Of a DNA stretch of 64,000 nucleotides, positions 22,665 to 33,700 are shown in pieces. The notes beneath the pieces were generated by a model. It was not told the DNA's origin, made no database searches, and saw nothing but the letters and a program-made list of their open reading frames with translations. This DNA comes from Symmetrospora coprosmae (taxonomy: Eukaryota > Basidiomycota > Cystobasidiomycetes > Symmetrosporaceae): assembly GCA_008802785.1 (NCBI GenBank), contig VUYT01000048.1, forward strand, positions 21,940 to 85,939, read 5' to 3'. The position numbers were made by a program, and so were the translations under genes. How positions within the stretch are numbered: the first letter of the stretch is position 1; every line of letters begins with the position of its first letter.

Positions 22665-23027
22665 ATGGCTGCTTCCCCTGCTGCTCTCAAGGTGTCAGAC
22701 GGCGCCATCACCCTCGCCTATCAGATTGTAGTGCCGGCTGAGCTGCCCGAGTCCGCTAGGGCGGATCTCCCCGAGGCAATATCCAGGACCTTCGTTGCCT
22801 TGAAGGACGAGCACGGCGTTAGCTCGCTATCTGCGGGGATACAGCGTGCCCGAGACGCCAGCAATGCGCTGCTGACGCGGTGGAAGGACGCCATCGGCGA
22901 AGCGGAGCGGGCGAAAGAGGCAAGGGCCGCTGCACAGCTCGCCCAGCACAGGAAGCAGCAGAAGGACGACAGGCTGGCCCAGGGAGCGGACGACGGGGAC
23001 GAAGATGGCAGCGAGGACGACGAATAG
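22665..23027 (+). CDS. small acidic helical protein, possibly GON7-like (KEOPS subunit)
   Basis: Intronless 120-codon gene. The N-terminal half is mixed; the middle (LSAGIQRARDASNALLTRWKDA) is helical, a charged KEARAAAQLAQHRKQQKDDR segment follows, and the C-terminus is acidic (DDGDEDGSEDDE). Length, helical hairpin and acidic tail recall the fungal Gon7 subunit of the KEOPS complex, which supports tRNA t6A synthesis, but similarity is weak and I hold this loosely. Alternatives are a tubulin-folding or prefoldin-like small chaperone. The ATG has a CGCAATGG context. Confidence 0.6.
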   Translation: MAASPAALKVSDGAITLAYQIVVPAELPESARADLPEAISRTFVALKDEHGVSSLSAGIQRARDASNALLTRWKDAIGEAERAKEARAAAQLAQHRKQQKDDRLAQGADDGDEDGSEDDE

Positions 23028-23324
23028 GCACCATGTTCCGCTTCTCGGCTATCTGAGGCTCTCCTTCGCGGATGCCATGCTTGACGACGGCGCGTCGTGC
23101 TGGTCTTTGGCGAGCGGATGGATTCCCCCGAAGTCGACAGGGGAAGGTCCGGTGAGTCGCAGTCCACAGCGCACGACTTGGCAACCTTCCATATCTCTTC
23201 TCTTGTCCCTGCTCATCCTCTGTCTTCTCTTCATCTCGCCATCTCACTCGCTTTCCTGCATCTCACCCTAGTCAGTCCCAACCCTCCCACACTCCCTTCG
23301 GCCTTTACCGCCTTGATCGCAGCC
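23028..23324 (+). promoter_or_regulatory. CT-rich leader/promoter of the cellulase gene
   Basis: From about 23187 to 23275 the plus strand is strongly pyrimidine-rich (runs such as CTCTTCTCTTGTCCCTG) directly upstream of the ATG. Such CT blocks are common just before transcription starts of well-expressed fungal genes. A similar block precedes the DUF3455 gene at about 28561-28640. Confidence 0.45.
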
Positions 23325-25307
23325 ATGGCCAAGTTGTCATTCGTAGCTGCGCTCGCCGTCCTCGGCGCTGTCAATTCAGTCGTCGCTGCCAACGGCAAAT
23401 GGGCCCAGTGCGGAGTGCGTTGCCTGCTTGCTTGCTTGCTTCGTCCCGTCGCTGTTTGGTGGCGGTAGCGGCTGACCTCTCGCTGGCTCATTCTGCATGG
23501 CAAAGGCTTCACCGGCCAGCCAGGCTGCGGCGCTGGCCTAGCCTGCGTTGTCCAGAACGAGTGGTATGCGCAGTGTCTGGACGCGCCTGCTGCTTCAGCG
23601 CCAGCTCCGGTCACGACGAGCTCGACATCGTCTCGCGCACCCGTCGTTACCTCCAGGAGCAGCACGGCTCTGGTTACCTCGACATCCACCAAAGCAGCGA
23701 CCACTAGTGCAAAGCTGACTTCCACAAGCGCTGCTGCGGCTCCTCCCGCTTCCACTGCTGGCACGCCATTCCTGCAAGGGATCAATCTAGCAGGTGCTGT
23801 CTTCCTTTCTCTCTCTTGCGCGCAACTGGCGGTGGAATCATGCTGACAGGTATGCTGGTGTACAGGTCTCGACTTCGGCGTCGACATCTGGGGCAGCACC
23901 CCGTCGATCAACACCTGGATCCCCACCGAGGCCGGCGTTGAGCAAGTCCCCCATTTCACCTCGCAGGGCGTCAACATCTTCCGGGTGCCTTTCGCATGGC
24001 AATACATGATGAGCTCGCCCGCCTCTACCGAGCTCAAGGCGGACTTCTTCGCGCGGTACGACAAGGTCGTCCAGGCTGCGCTCAAGGGTTCCACAAGCCC
24101 CTACGTCATCCTCGACTTGCACAAGTACGTAGAGTCCGCATCGTCCGGAGCTCGGGCGTACGACTGCTCAAGATGCTGCTTCTGTGTGTAGCTACGGCAT
24201 GTGGGAGGGTCAGGTCGTCGGTACTCCTCGCGGCCCCACCTCGGCCCAGTTCGCCAACACCTGGTCACTCCTCGCCAAAAAGTATGCGGGAGAGAAGCGC
24301 ATCATGTTCGGACTGATGAATGAGCCGCATGTGAGCCAGTCCCTGCCTGTACTCTGCCTTCCCAGCCATGCTGACTCTGTGACTCTGATCTGTCAAAGGA
24401 TCTCGACATCAACAACTTCAAGCTGTCTCTGCAGGCGGCGGTCAATGCTATCCGAGGCGCAGGCGCGAGGACGCAGTACATCCTCGTTCCTGGCGGTAAC
24501 TGGACACCGGCTAGCGGCTTCATCACGCAAAACAAGGCTGCGCTCAAGACAATCACCGACCCAGTTGGCGGCACGGATCTCCTCGTCTACGACCTGCACC
24601 AGTGTAAGTTTTCTGGCTTGTGCTGTTGGCTATTTCGATGCTGACTCCCAAATCCCGCAGACCTGAACGAGGATGCAAGCGGCAGTGGTTACGAGTGTGA
24701 GTTTGCCCTTGTGCTGCGGGAGCGTGGTTACCTTGCTGACACTCGTGCTCCTTTGATAATACTGGCAGGTGTCACGGACCGCGTAAACGAAACCTTCAAG
24801 CCGCTCGCTGCGGATCTCGTCAAGGACGGACGCAAGGCTATTATCACCGAGTGAGTGGGCAGGTTGCCTCCCACCAACTTCTAGTAGCTGACAGCTCCTT
24901 TCTGTCACACTACAGGATTGGAGGAGTGAGTACTCCCATCTAACGACTCGATCGCAGACAGCGCTGACGCTCTCCAGCTGTCCTTTCTGCCATACAGACC
25001 AGCTCGGCATCGTGCCAGAAGTACCTCAAGTCCTCCCTGGCTTTCCTCAAGGCAAACTCGCAGGCATACCTTGGCTACACGTGTGTTCCGCTCTCACCAA
25101 TGTTCATTAAACGCTTGGCTGATACACATTCCGGCTGGCAGAGTCTGGAGCGCCGGGGCTTTTCCCTCGGACTACAGCCTCAGCATTGTCCCCATCAACG
25201 GGCAGGACACGGTCATCTGGAACGCCGCCGTCAAGCCCAACCTCGGGTCTGTCAAGGTCAAGCGACACGAGGAGAGGGCTGTTCACAAGCAGCGCCTGCA
25301 GCACTAG
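23325..25307 (+). CDS. secreted GH5 endoglucanase with N-terminal CBM1
   Basis: About ten exons. After an exon starting at 23325, the confident ones are 23866..24124, 24192..24330, 24399..24603, 24661..24696, 24769..24850, 24916..24925, 24998..25080 and 25142..25307, preceded by a linker exon ending at 23793. It shows a signal peptide (LSFVAALAVLGAVNSVVA), a CBM1 (CGAGLACVVQNEWYAQC), a Ser/Thr/Ala linker, then a GH5 subfamily-5-type catalytic domain starting FLQGINLAGLDFG. The acid/base Glu sits in LMNEPHD and the nucleophile in ITEIGG; DLHNYGMW and VWSAGAF complete the cleft. It should cleave beta-1,4-glucan (EC 3.2.1.4) outside the cell. The nucleophile Glu codon is split by an intron, and the next exon is 10 nt. 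The splice inside CBM1 is not resolved. Confidence 0.93.
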
Positions 25308-25504
25308 CCTTGTTCCCGTTATCTTCCGCCTTCTCGCTTCTCGTCTTCTTCTTTCATTCTTTAGGGTACAGCGCCGGCTCCTGCCTGTCGCCTACGTATG
25401 TGCGTAGCAGTCGCCTGGGAGCGGAATGCACTCCTTTCAAGCCCTTCTCAAGTCTGAGTGTCGCCTGTTGCAACTCATTGCAGCCGGACTGATGGATGAC
25501 ATCG

Positions 25505-26400
25505 CTACAACAGGAGCGAGAACGAGATAGTGAGACCGAGGACTAATGCTACTGACGACGAGCCTGCCAGAATGCTGCCCGCTGAAGCAGCAGGGATTGC
25601 AACAGCCGTGTTTTGTGGACACACGCAAGCCGGACCGGCGTGGTTCCCGCCAAACTGATTGTTGTAGCCGTGCACCTTCGTCCAGCTGTACGTTAGTCAG
25701 AGCTTTCAGTCAAACGAATCGGTTTAGCAACCGTTATGCGCAAAGAGGGCCCTTGCATAATGCAGTATCCGGTAGCCAGCGGTAAGTCGGTGTCGTTGGC
25801 AAAGTAGAAGACCTGCTGCCCGATCCATTTCTTGCCCGGGCCGTCATTGATGGGATCAAAGTGTACGCCCGAATGCGTTACTGTCCAGGTGCTCGGCTGG
25901 TCTGTGAAGCTGCCCTCGCCAGCGTAGTTCTCGTACGGGATCCGCGCGAAACTGCGGGGCCGCGACGACGGTCAGCGACCGAGCTCAAACAGCGAGCTGG
26001 GGCGAGCAGGACTACGCACTTGACATGACCGTGCTCCGGAAAAGTGGCAGTGCCAGCTAAGGTCAGGCGGTCGCCCGTGACGAAGTAGTTCGTCTCGTCG
26101 TTGCAGCTTTCCGTCACCTGCGACTCGGAGCCGGTTCCCGTGCATTGGCCAGTTGGCGGGTTCTGGACGCCCACATACGGGCAGCGACTCAGTAGGTCTG
26201 CAGTTTAATGCGCATTAGTGAGTTGCTGAACCTGATGCCTGCTGCGCGCGATACAGCCTCACGATCGCTGTCGCGCCGGAACAGGGACGCGCTGTCAGCG
26301 CCTGCTACGCCACCACCATCACCACTGGCAGTCGCGCTGCAAGGCCCGTCAGCAGAGCCAGAGCGACGAGGAGCAGCGTCTGTCCAGCCTTGAAGTTCAT
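25505..26400 (-). CDS. GPI-anchored secreted protein, unrecognised family (copy 1)
   Basis: Minus-strand exons are 25505..25685, 25757..25951, 26020..26197 and a first exon 26263..26400. The mature domain starts CPYVGVQNPPTGQC, contains GHVNFARIPYENYAG and ends GPACVCPQ. A short Ala/Ser stretch and the hydrophobic tail SSSVALVLGLTISFSLLL follow, which is a GPI-anchor signal. The next gene carries the same domain. The intron 25686..25756 must use a GC donor, because only that restores GYCIIWTKV, matching GFCIVWVQV in the paralog. The signal-peptide exon (MNFKAGQTLLLVALALL) is one base short of the frame needed to reach SLFRRDSD, so it carries a frameshift near 26325-26340 or an unrecognised small intron. 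Function unknown; it is a cell-surface protein beside a cellulase. Confidence 0.75.
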
Positions 26401-26541
26401 GACAATGTTGTGAGAGGAGTGCTACATTGCGGAAAGACGTCTCATACTATGAGAATCGCTTTGGGCGACAGAGAGAGAGGAGGTCTTCTCGAGATCCGGC
26501 CTCCCAAATACTACTTCGTGACTCCGTACTGTTATCAAGAG

Positions 26542-27776
26542 CTACCGCGTGCACTGCCTGTAGCCATCCGTTATGCTCCCTCCGCAGCGATACCCAAGCG
26601 GACAGCACGTCTCGCCTGCGTAGTTGACGCCCCCGCACTGCATGTATGCGCGCGGGCACGTCGTGTCCACGAAAGGCTCACATTGGGAATGGTATGGATT
26701 GAAGAACGTGCATCTCGATCCTGGTTCGCACGTAGTGGATCCCGTGTAATCTTGACCGCCGCCTATTGTGTGGACGGTCAGCTGGGACACCGAGGACAGG
26801 CTCGCCGCGCCATCCACTTACACTTTCCGTACCAGGGCACGGACGACGCGTCAGCAGCTGGAGCGCTTGACGTAGTTGTAGATGTCGAGGTGGCCGTTGT
26901 GGTCGGTGGTGCTGTCGTTGTTGTGACAGTATTGGTTGCATCGACGGGCGTCATCGCCCCTCCTGGTCCGCATGGGCAGTAGCAGACGGGACCAGAGCCT
27001 CCTTCACCGTAGTGGGCGTCGAATTCGGAAACTTGAACCTGTAACGCGCTGCACTCAGCAAGTGGGTGAGGCATTTCGAGAAGCTCTCACCGCCAACTCA
27101 CCCAAACGATGCAGAAGCCTTCCGCTGGCAGCTGCGAGAAGTACGAGTACGGTAGAGTGCTTTTGCCGATGAACTGCCCGCTCGGCTGGTTATTGAGCCG
27201 CTCGAAATGAATGCCGACCTGCGATACGTGCCAGTTTGCGGGCCTGTTCGCATAGCTGCCGGTGCCCTGATAGTCTCCAATGGGGATGTACGCCAGATTA
27301 ACGTGTCCGCCGTCGACGAACGTCCGGCCGCCAGTGAGCGTGACACCGGTTGGCGAGACATCGTAGTACTTGTCGGTGCACTCGAGAGAGCCCGTCTTGC
27401 CGGCACAGGAAGCGGTGTCCGGCTGCTTGCCATACGGACCGCACGTCGGGCTCGGGTGCTCGGTAGTGGTGGTCGGCGAAGGTCCCCGGCGCAGGATGCC
27501 ATTGGGCGTGCGCGCGAAGCGGAGATTGACCTGATTGCGCTGTATCCTGGCCGTCACTGGGAGAAAATATTGGCGTTTTTAGCTGTGGAGCCAGTCTAAG
27601 ACCATGTGCGTGAGTGGGGGCGCACAATTGGTGCGCGCTCCATCTTCGTGGATACGATTCCTTGCAGCAATGAGGTTCCGCTTTCCTTTGAGAGAGAAGT
27701 CTGGTACGTGCGATGCCCTGACTTCGAGTGCGAGCGTTAGATACACCAGCAGAAGCGGCAGGATGTGGCGGAGCAT
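26542..27776 (-). CDS. secreted protein, unrecognised domain plus two CBM1-like modules (copy 2)
   Basis: Four minus-strand exons, 27626..27776, 27102..27556, 26822..27038 and 26542..26762, close to 347 aa. Order: signal peptide (MLRHILPLLLVYLTLALEV); a low-complexity stretch; the same domain as the neighbouring gene (CGPYGKQPDTASC, GGHVNLAYIPIGDY, VGIHFERLNN, GPVCYCPCG); a Thr-rich linker; a CBM1 (WYGKCGGQDYTGSTTC to NPYHSQC); and a second CBM1-like Cys module (MQCGGVNYAGETCC to GYRQC). CBM1 modules bind crystalline cellulose, so the protein is probably targeted to plant cell walls or cellulose. No catalytic residues can be assigned to the unknown domain. The donor of exon 1 could instead be a GTATCC site a little upstream; both choices give the same LTAR joining frame. 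Confidence 0.82.
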
Positions 27777-28667
27777 GTCAAATCCGAAGCTTGGATGGCG
27801 AGACAGGAGAGAGGAAGAGGAAGGGCCGGCGTTGCGCTTTCTAAGTCGCATCGCAGGCAGAGCAGCGCATCATGAAGGTACTTTGCATCCTGGTCGACTG
27901 CTGTAGCGGGTGGGTCCATATGCCCTGGTGTGGGTAAGAGCTACGACCGTCGGAGATCCTTCGAGACTGCAGCTGACGGGGACTCCCGAGGGATGGGTCA
28001 GCAAAAGCGCACGCGTCATTGACCTTTCCCGCAATGCAGTGGGTCAGAAGAGAGCGTGGCAATCAGAAGGCCCCCCGGCTCCGAGAGCGCTGGGCATTCA
28101 GTGAGGGAATTGCTTCCCGCTCCCGCTCTCGCGCTCGGACGGTCTGGACTCGCGGCACGTTTTACGCTGATGAGCTGAGCGTTAGTTGATACGTGATGAG
28201 CTGAGCAACCAGATAATATAAGTGGGAAGCGCCGAGCTGTACGTCAACTGATGCTGTCGGTACCCCGTATAGCGGCTGTAATATCATTTCACGGTGGCGC
28301 CCGAGGAGGTCCACCGAGGCCAGCCAGCAGCCCCAGGCCGGGCAGGGCTGCACAGAATGCACACGGATGCGATGCCAACGACGACGGATTGTGATGGCGT
28401 GGACAACGATGCTACTCCAGCTCGTGTGAGCCAGTTTGGGCCAATATAGGAGTTCGAAAGGCTCACTTCCGACATGTGCGAGGTCGTGAGGTCGACCATG
28501 GCAATTGCAACGCCGTCGGGGGATCCGCGCACGCACATCTCTGACTGCTTGACATGTCGCGAGGCTGGTCCTCCTCTCTCTTCCTCTCTTCACCATCCCA
28601 TACAGTCTCTACCTCGGTTTCTCAGCCTCCTCCGCCCCACCCAATAGCCTTACCACCCGTCGTCGAA
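27777..28667. promoter_or_regulatory. 0.9-kb divergent region between two secreted-protein genes
   Basis: No gene is supported. The right end (about 28561-28640) is CT-rich just before the DUF3455 ATG. A shared control region for the two divergent secreted genes is plausible from layout alone. Confidence 0.4.
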
Positions 28668-29559
28668 ATGCTGGCCATTTCCTCCGCCCTCTCGATGCTG
28701 GTCATCCTCCCATCCCTCGTGTCCGCAATGCCCCTGCGCCTTACGGGGTGCGACCTCTCCCGCGCCGTCCTGCCTCTTCCCGCCACAGCTGTTGCCGGCA
28801 ACGTCACCCTCGACGCCGGCGAGAAGGTCGTCAACGTCGCACTCGGCGTAGGAGTTCAGGTGCGCAGCTGGAGGATGCTCCACAGCTACAGCGGCCGGAG
28901 TCGCTGATGTCGGATCGCCCGCATCCTCCATCCACCACACAGAACTACACTTGCGTTGCGGGTGTATACACGACCAACATGGCCGTCGCCTCTCTCTTTG
29001 ACGCATCCTGCGGTGAGTTGCTGCTGCTAGATCATCGAGCTCATTGACGCGAGCAGTAGCCGACTGATTGCCTTGCATACTACAGCGGTTGGTACTCCCC
29101 TGTACACGCAGCTCCCTCCAATGGCTCTTCAGGCCGCCGGTCCCTCCCCTCGCGTCGCCGCACCTCCCTCCATCGTGTCGAAGATCATCGGCTCCATCAA
29201 GCTCGGCGACCACTACTTCCAGAAGCTCACGCCCGGCGCAGCGTCCGCCAACCCCGTCTTTGACCTCCGCGCGACCAAGAAGGGCGACTTCTTTGCGGGC
29301 GCAAAGGCCGGCAGTGTTGCCAGCCCTGGCGGAGCGAAAAATGTCGCCTGGCTCAAGCTCAACAATGTCCAAGGCTCGCAGGCCAAGCATGTCTTCCGCG
29401 TCGAGACGGCCGGTGGACCCCCTCCAGCGTCGGTGCGTGCTGGACGTCTCCCTAAACGGAGCCGGCTTTCACTGACAGCTTGCTCCACCGGCACAGTGCA
29501 CCAAAGAGGGTGAAGTCATCACTGTCAAGTACTCGGCAATGTACTGGTTCACCAAGTAG
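28668..29559 (+). CDS. secreted DUF3455-family protein
   Basis: Four exons, 28668..28859, 28943..29012, 29086..29432 and 29497..29559, give 223 aa. A signal peptide (MLAISSALSMLVILPSLVSA) is followed by a single domain with the DUF3455 pattern: GVQNYTCVAG, VASLFDASCAVGTP, GDHYFQKL, PVFDLR, GAKNVAWLKLNNVQGS and a C-terminal VKYSAMYWF. The first intron falls inside GVQ-NYTC. DUF3455 proteins occur widely in fungi, often wrongly labelled malate dehydrogenase; their role is unknown. Four Cys suggest disulfides. Its place beside the cellulase block and its own CT-rich leader suggest a well-expressed extracellular protein. Confidence 0.88.
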
Positions 29560-29825
29560 ATGCAGGGTCGTTAGGAGCTACGAGTCACGGTTGTACGGTC
29601 ACTTAGCAGACATGGCGGCTGGACTGCTTATTGTAATGCAAAGGCGACACATTGGCACACAACGAATGGCTTGACGCTCCTGCGAGCTTCCATGAGCCGC
29701 TTGAGAGCATTCTGCTCGACGTCAAGCCCGCTCGCCGCTGTTTGCCACCCATGACGGAGACGCTTGTGCCTGCTTGCCCTCGAGCACCCTCTCCTCCCGA
29801 CCAACCTACAGCAACAGCAGCTACC

Positions 29826-30744
29826 ATGTCGAGCGACAACTACTGGTGTACATAGTGCGTCTCTGCTCACTTGCCTGGCAAGGATCGCGCTGACTGTTCG
29901 TTTCTCGCGCAGCTGCAAGGGATGGGTCTCTACAAACCCGATCCAGAAGAAGACGCACGAGACGGGGATGCGGCACAAGGGCAACCTGGAACGCTTCATC
30001 CGGGGCATCTACAAGCAGGGAGCGAAAGCCGAGCGGGAGAAGGCGGCCGAGGCACGGGAGATGCGCGCGATAGAGGAGGCGGCGCACGCAGCGGTCGGGT
30101 GGAGTGCACCCAGGCCGGCGCGGCCACCGCCTCGCAAGGAGACGGCACAGCCGTCCTACACGACACCCGCAGAGCTCGGGTTTGAGGACGAGGATGCGCA
30201 GAGGGCGCTGGAGGCGAAGGAGCTGCGGGATAGGGAAGGGCGGGCCGGCGAGTGGACGGTCGTCTCCTCTACAAGTAGCAAGGGCAAAGGCCGGGCTCTT
30301 CCAGAAGACGACCAAGAGGAAGAACGCAAGCCTGATCCGGAGCCAGACTCGAGGACCATGTCCTTCCGCTATCTCACCGAGCGCTCGCTGCCGGTCGACG
30401 ATGAGGACGACTACGACCAGGTCGCGGTCAAGGTCACACGCAAGGAGGCCAAGCAGAGCGACCTGGTGCAGAAGGCCAAAGAGCAGGCAAGAGGGCATGC
30501 TGGCTTTACAACAGGCACCAAGAAAGGCGTCTTCACTGCCGTGAAAGCGGCAGAGGTAGAGGAGGAGACGGAAGAGGAGATTCAGGCAAGGCAACAGGCC
30601 GCATGGGACCTCATTGCCGAGAGTGCTGCTCTCGACGACGCCGCAGAGGAGGAGAAACCCGACGTCAAGCCCGCAGCTGCTCCCCTCTTCAAGAAGCGCA
30701 AAGCGGGCGCCAGTGCAGCTTCCTCGTCCAAGCGCCGCGCGTGA
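29826..30744 (+). CDS. U1-type (WBP4-like) zinc-finger splicing factor
   Basis: Two exons, 29826..29854 and 29913..30744, give 286 aa. Splicing rebuilds a U1/matrin-type C2H2 finger at the extreme N-terminus: WCTYCKGWVSTNP, then KKTHETGMRHKGNLERFI (Cys-x2-Cys and His-x5-His). Long charged helices follow (YKQGAKAEREKAAEAREM), with a coiled-coil like middle and a Lys/Arg-rich C-terminus (FKKRKAG, SSKRRA) likely serving as nuclear signal. The architecture resembles WBP4/FBP21 and S. pombe Saf1, spliceosomal B-complex proteins, although no WW domain is present. The intron between the two zinc-binding Cys residues is a distinctive feature. Confidence 0.88.
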
Positions 30745-30765
30745 CATGTATCGACAACAACAAGA

Positions 30766-33700
30766 TTACTCCCACACCTTGATGACCCCGCTCCGATCCG
30801 CACTGACAATACACCTGAATGGCAGCTCGAGGAGCGCAATGGCCGCAATGGCGTCCTGGTGCGCCTTGAGCAGCGTCTGCTGATTATTGGCAACGAGCGT
30901 CTGACGCCGGTTCGGTCCTGATGGGATGCTCTTGAGCACCGGCCTCGTCTCGGTGAATGTGCTGCAGCTGCCGACCTTGCCTCGGCTGTACGCGATCCCC
31001 TTATCCTCGCCCTCGTCCGCCCCGCAGATGATGGCGGACCCGTCAGCGTCGCCTAGATCCCAGAAGCGGAGCTTGTGGTCCTCCCCGCCCGTGATGATGT
31101 ATCCCAGCTGGTGCGGTGTCCCTTGGCTAGTGGTCGAGGCAGCCCTCTCCCGCACTCTAGCAGCAGTCGCGCCTGCCGAGCCGCTGAGCGTCTGCGTCAT
31201 TTCAGACAGCGAAGGGAGACTGCCAGCGGGCACAGCGAGACCTGCGTGCTCCTGCAAATTGGAGTAGTCGTTCCCAATGATGAGCGTCCTTATGGCTGGC
31301 CCGCGTAGGAGATTCTCATAGCCGTGAAGAGCTGTTGCCGGATCCGACTCGTCACTTTCTAGTCTCGGGATTGGCTGAATCTCCTTGTTGAGGTACGCCT
31401 GAATGGCAGCAGCGGGACTGAGCTCGACTTCTCTCATCGTCCTCACCTGCTCGTCCGGCCGAACGGTGATGGTTGTGACCGAACTCGCCCTCCGGTGACT
31501 TCTCTCTCCGACCGTCGGCTTCGCCTCGGCCACCACGGACGCGAACACCTCAACTCTCTGCCCCGTCTCGATATCCCACGTCTCAAAGCCTTGACTGCCT
31601 TCGAAAGCAACGACGATCCACCGTCCCTTGCCGCGCGTCTTGTGTACATGGCACGAGTGGACGGCGCCCTTCCCGACTGACCATGTCCGCAGCAGCAGAC
31701 CGAAACGCAAATCCCACAGTGCCATGCTCCCAGAGAGCGTCCCGACGACGAGCCAGGAGTGCTTCCTGTCGACGCATATGCACGAGATGGGTCCCATATG
31801 GAGCGGATTCTGGTAGTTTTGTAGGACTCGCAGCGTGCGCACGTCCATCGCTACGATCCGCGACTGAGCCGTGGCGTAGACGAGTGTCGAGGTCGCCTCC
31901 ACGTCGTAGTGCACCATGCAGGTGATGTAGTCCTGGTTACTGCCAGAGACGAGGCTGTCGACAGTGTGCCGGCGGATGACGGCCTGCTTGCCGTATTTTG
32001 GCACGGCGCCTGGCTGAGCGTGCATGTCGATGCGGCTGATCCACAGGCTGCCATTGTCCGACGCACTAGCGATGCAGTGCGTCTTCTCGAGGACAATCAC
32101 TGTCGTGATTTTCCCGCCCTGGTGAACGACCTGCCGCGACCGACTCGTCACGTTCTTCTCGAGCCGGATCGTGTCCCACACTCGCACTGTCCCGTCCGCC
32201 GAGCCAGTCGCGAAAAAGGCATGGTCCGGCGCAACTGCAATCCCAGTGACGCTCGCAGTGTGCTCAACTAAATGACCGATGAGAATCCCTTCCGGGCGGC
32301 GATGGATCCGCTCCCTTGCGCCGGGTCGTATGCTCCTCTTACGAGGCACTCGCGCCGGAACGTGCGGGCCAAATTCCGGCATTGGCTCGCAGTAATTGTC
32401 GGAATAGACGCGGTCTAGGAGCAGCTTTATGCTCGGGTCGTCGCCCTCTGCATATCCACGTCAGGCCACCTGCAGCACGAATCGACAGCCGGCCGCACTC
32501 ACCGTATGTACTCGTAAAACGCTTCCCGTCTTCCTTTGCAGCCTGCACAGACGCGCCCGACACGCTCATATTGTCCACCTCGGACGTGAGCTGCCCGAGA
32601 GCAGTAGTCATGTCTGACCCGACGGCAGCCGACACTTTGGCGACTCCAACGCCGTGCGCGCTGACTTTGCTTCGCTGCCTGGTGGTGCTGGACTCTGCGA
32701 CACTGCCAGGCGGGCGGATGGTCGCAGACGAAGCGCCGAGGTGGTCTCCAGCTGTATACGATGCGCCAGAGGAGGATGCAGTGTCGTTTGCCGCTGATGT
32801 CGACGCGGGCGGTGAAACGGGGTATGCAGGACGCGTTGCCAGGCTCGATCGACGCGGTGATGCCGACGTGCTGCTTAGCGACGTGCTGGAGAGATTGTGC
32901 CCGTGCATCAAGCGCTTCCTGAGCGCATCTGTCGTGCTCGCGCCACTGACGGAGCGCCCGCCATTGGGCCTTCCGAGATCCAGCGAGCTAGTCGATCTTG
33001 GCGAGTCGAGCGTGGAGAACCGCCGTTGCCAGTTGCCAGTCTGATGCAGCCGCGATGGAGCTCGACTCGCACCGCCGCCCTCGTTGCCCGTCGAGAAGAT
33101 AATGTTTTGCGGGGTCACGCCTAGACTTGCAAGTGCGACCTCGGAATTTGTGGATAGCACGACCGTCTCTGGATCCGATGACGGTGTCTGCGCGGAACTG
33201 TATGCAGCACAGCATGTCAGCCAGGTACACACTTGCATTGAACACCACAACACACTCACTTTCTGCGAGCAACAGCCACGCTTGAGATGTAGTCCCGCAT
33301 CGCCAACAGCTTGAAACTGTCTCGTTCGGTCATGCCTAGCATGTGCAGCTTCTGCATCTCGAGCTTGTCCCTGTCGCATTGCGAATGCCGTTCAGCCAGC
33401 GCAACGCAGAACCAGGGAGGTGGACGAACCCACTCCTCGCTCAATAGAGGCAGCTTTGTGCCATCGTTAAGTAGCTTCCCCAAGGGCGCATCGGCATCCA
33501 CCCCCTTTTGTCGACTCTTCTGCCAGAAAGGGCTTTTGGCCGACCTGCCCGCCCAGAGAATGGCAGCCTCGTACACGTCCCTGCTGAGCGGGCCAACGGA
33601 CGCTTCGAGTATGCCGAGCTCGTCAATGTCTTTGATGTCCGCTCGGAGCATGGGCCGCAGCGCCGGGTACAGGCTGCACCACGCATCCGTTTGCGGCAGG

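Noticed and set aside
25757-25951. Extending this exon of the GPI gene through to a TAA about 65 bp downstream
   Set aside because: The read-through lacks the GPVCYCP-type end present in the paralog; the GC-AG intron restores it and a GPI signal.
28162-28596. Minus-strand frame in the DUF3455 upstream region
   Set aside because: No signal peptide, family motif or splice support; region fits a shared promoter.
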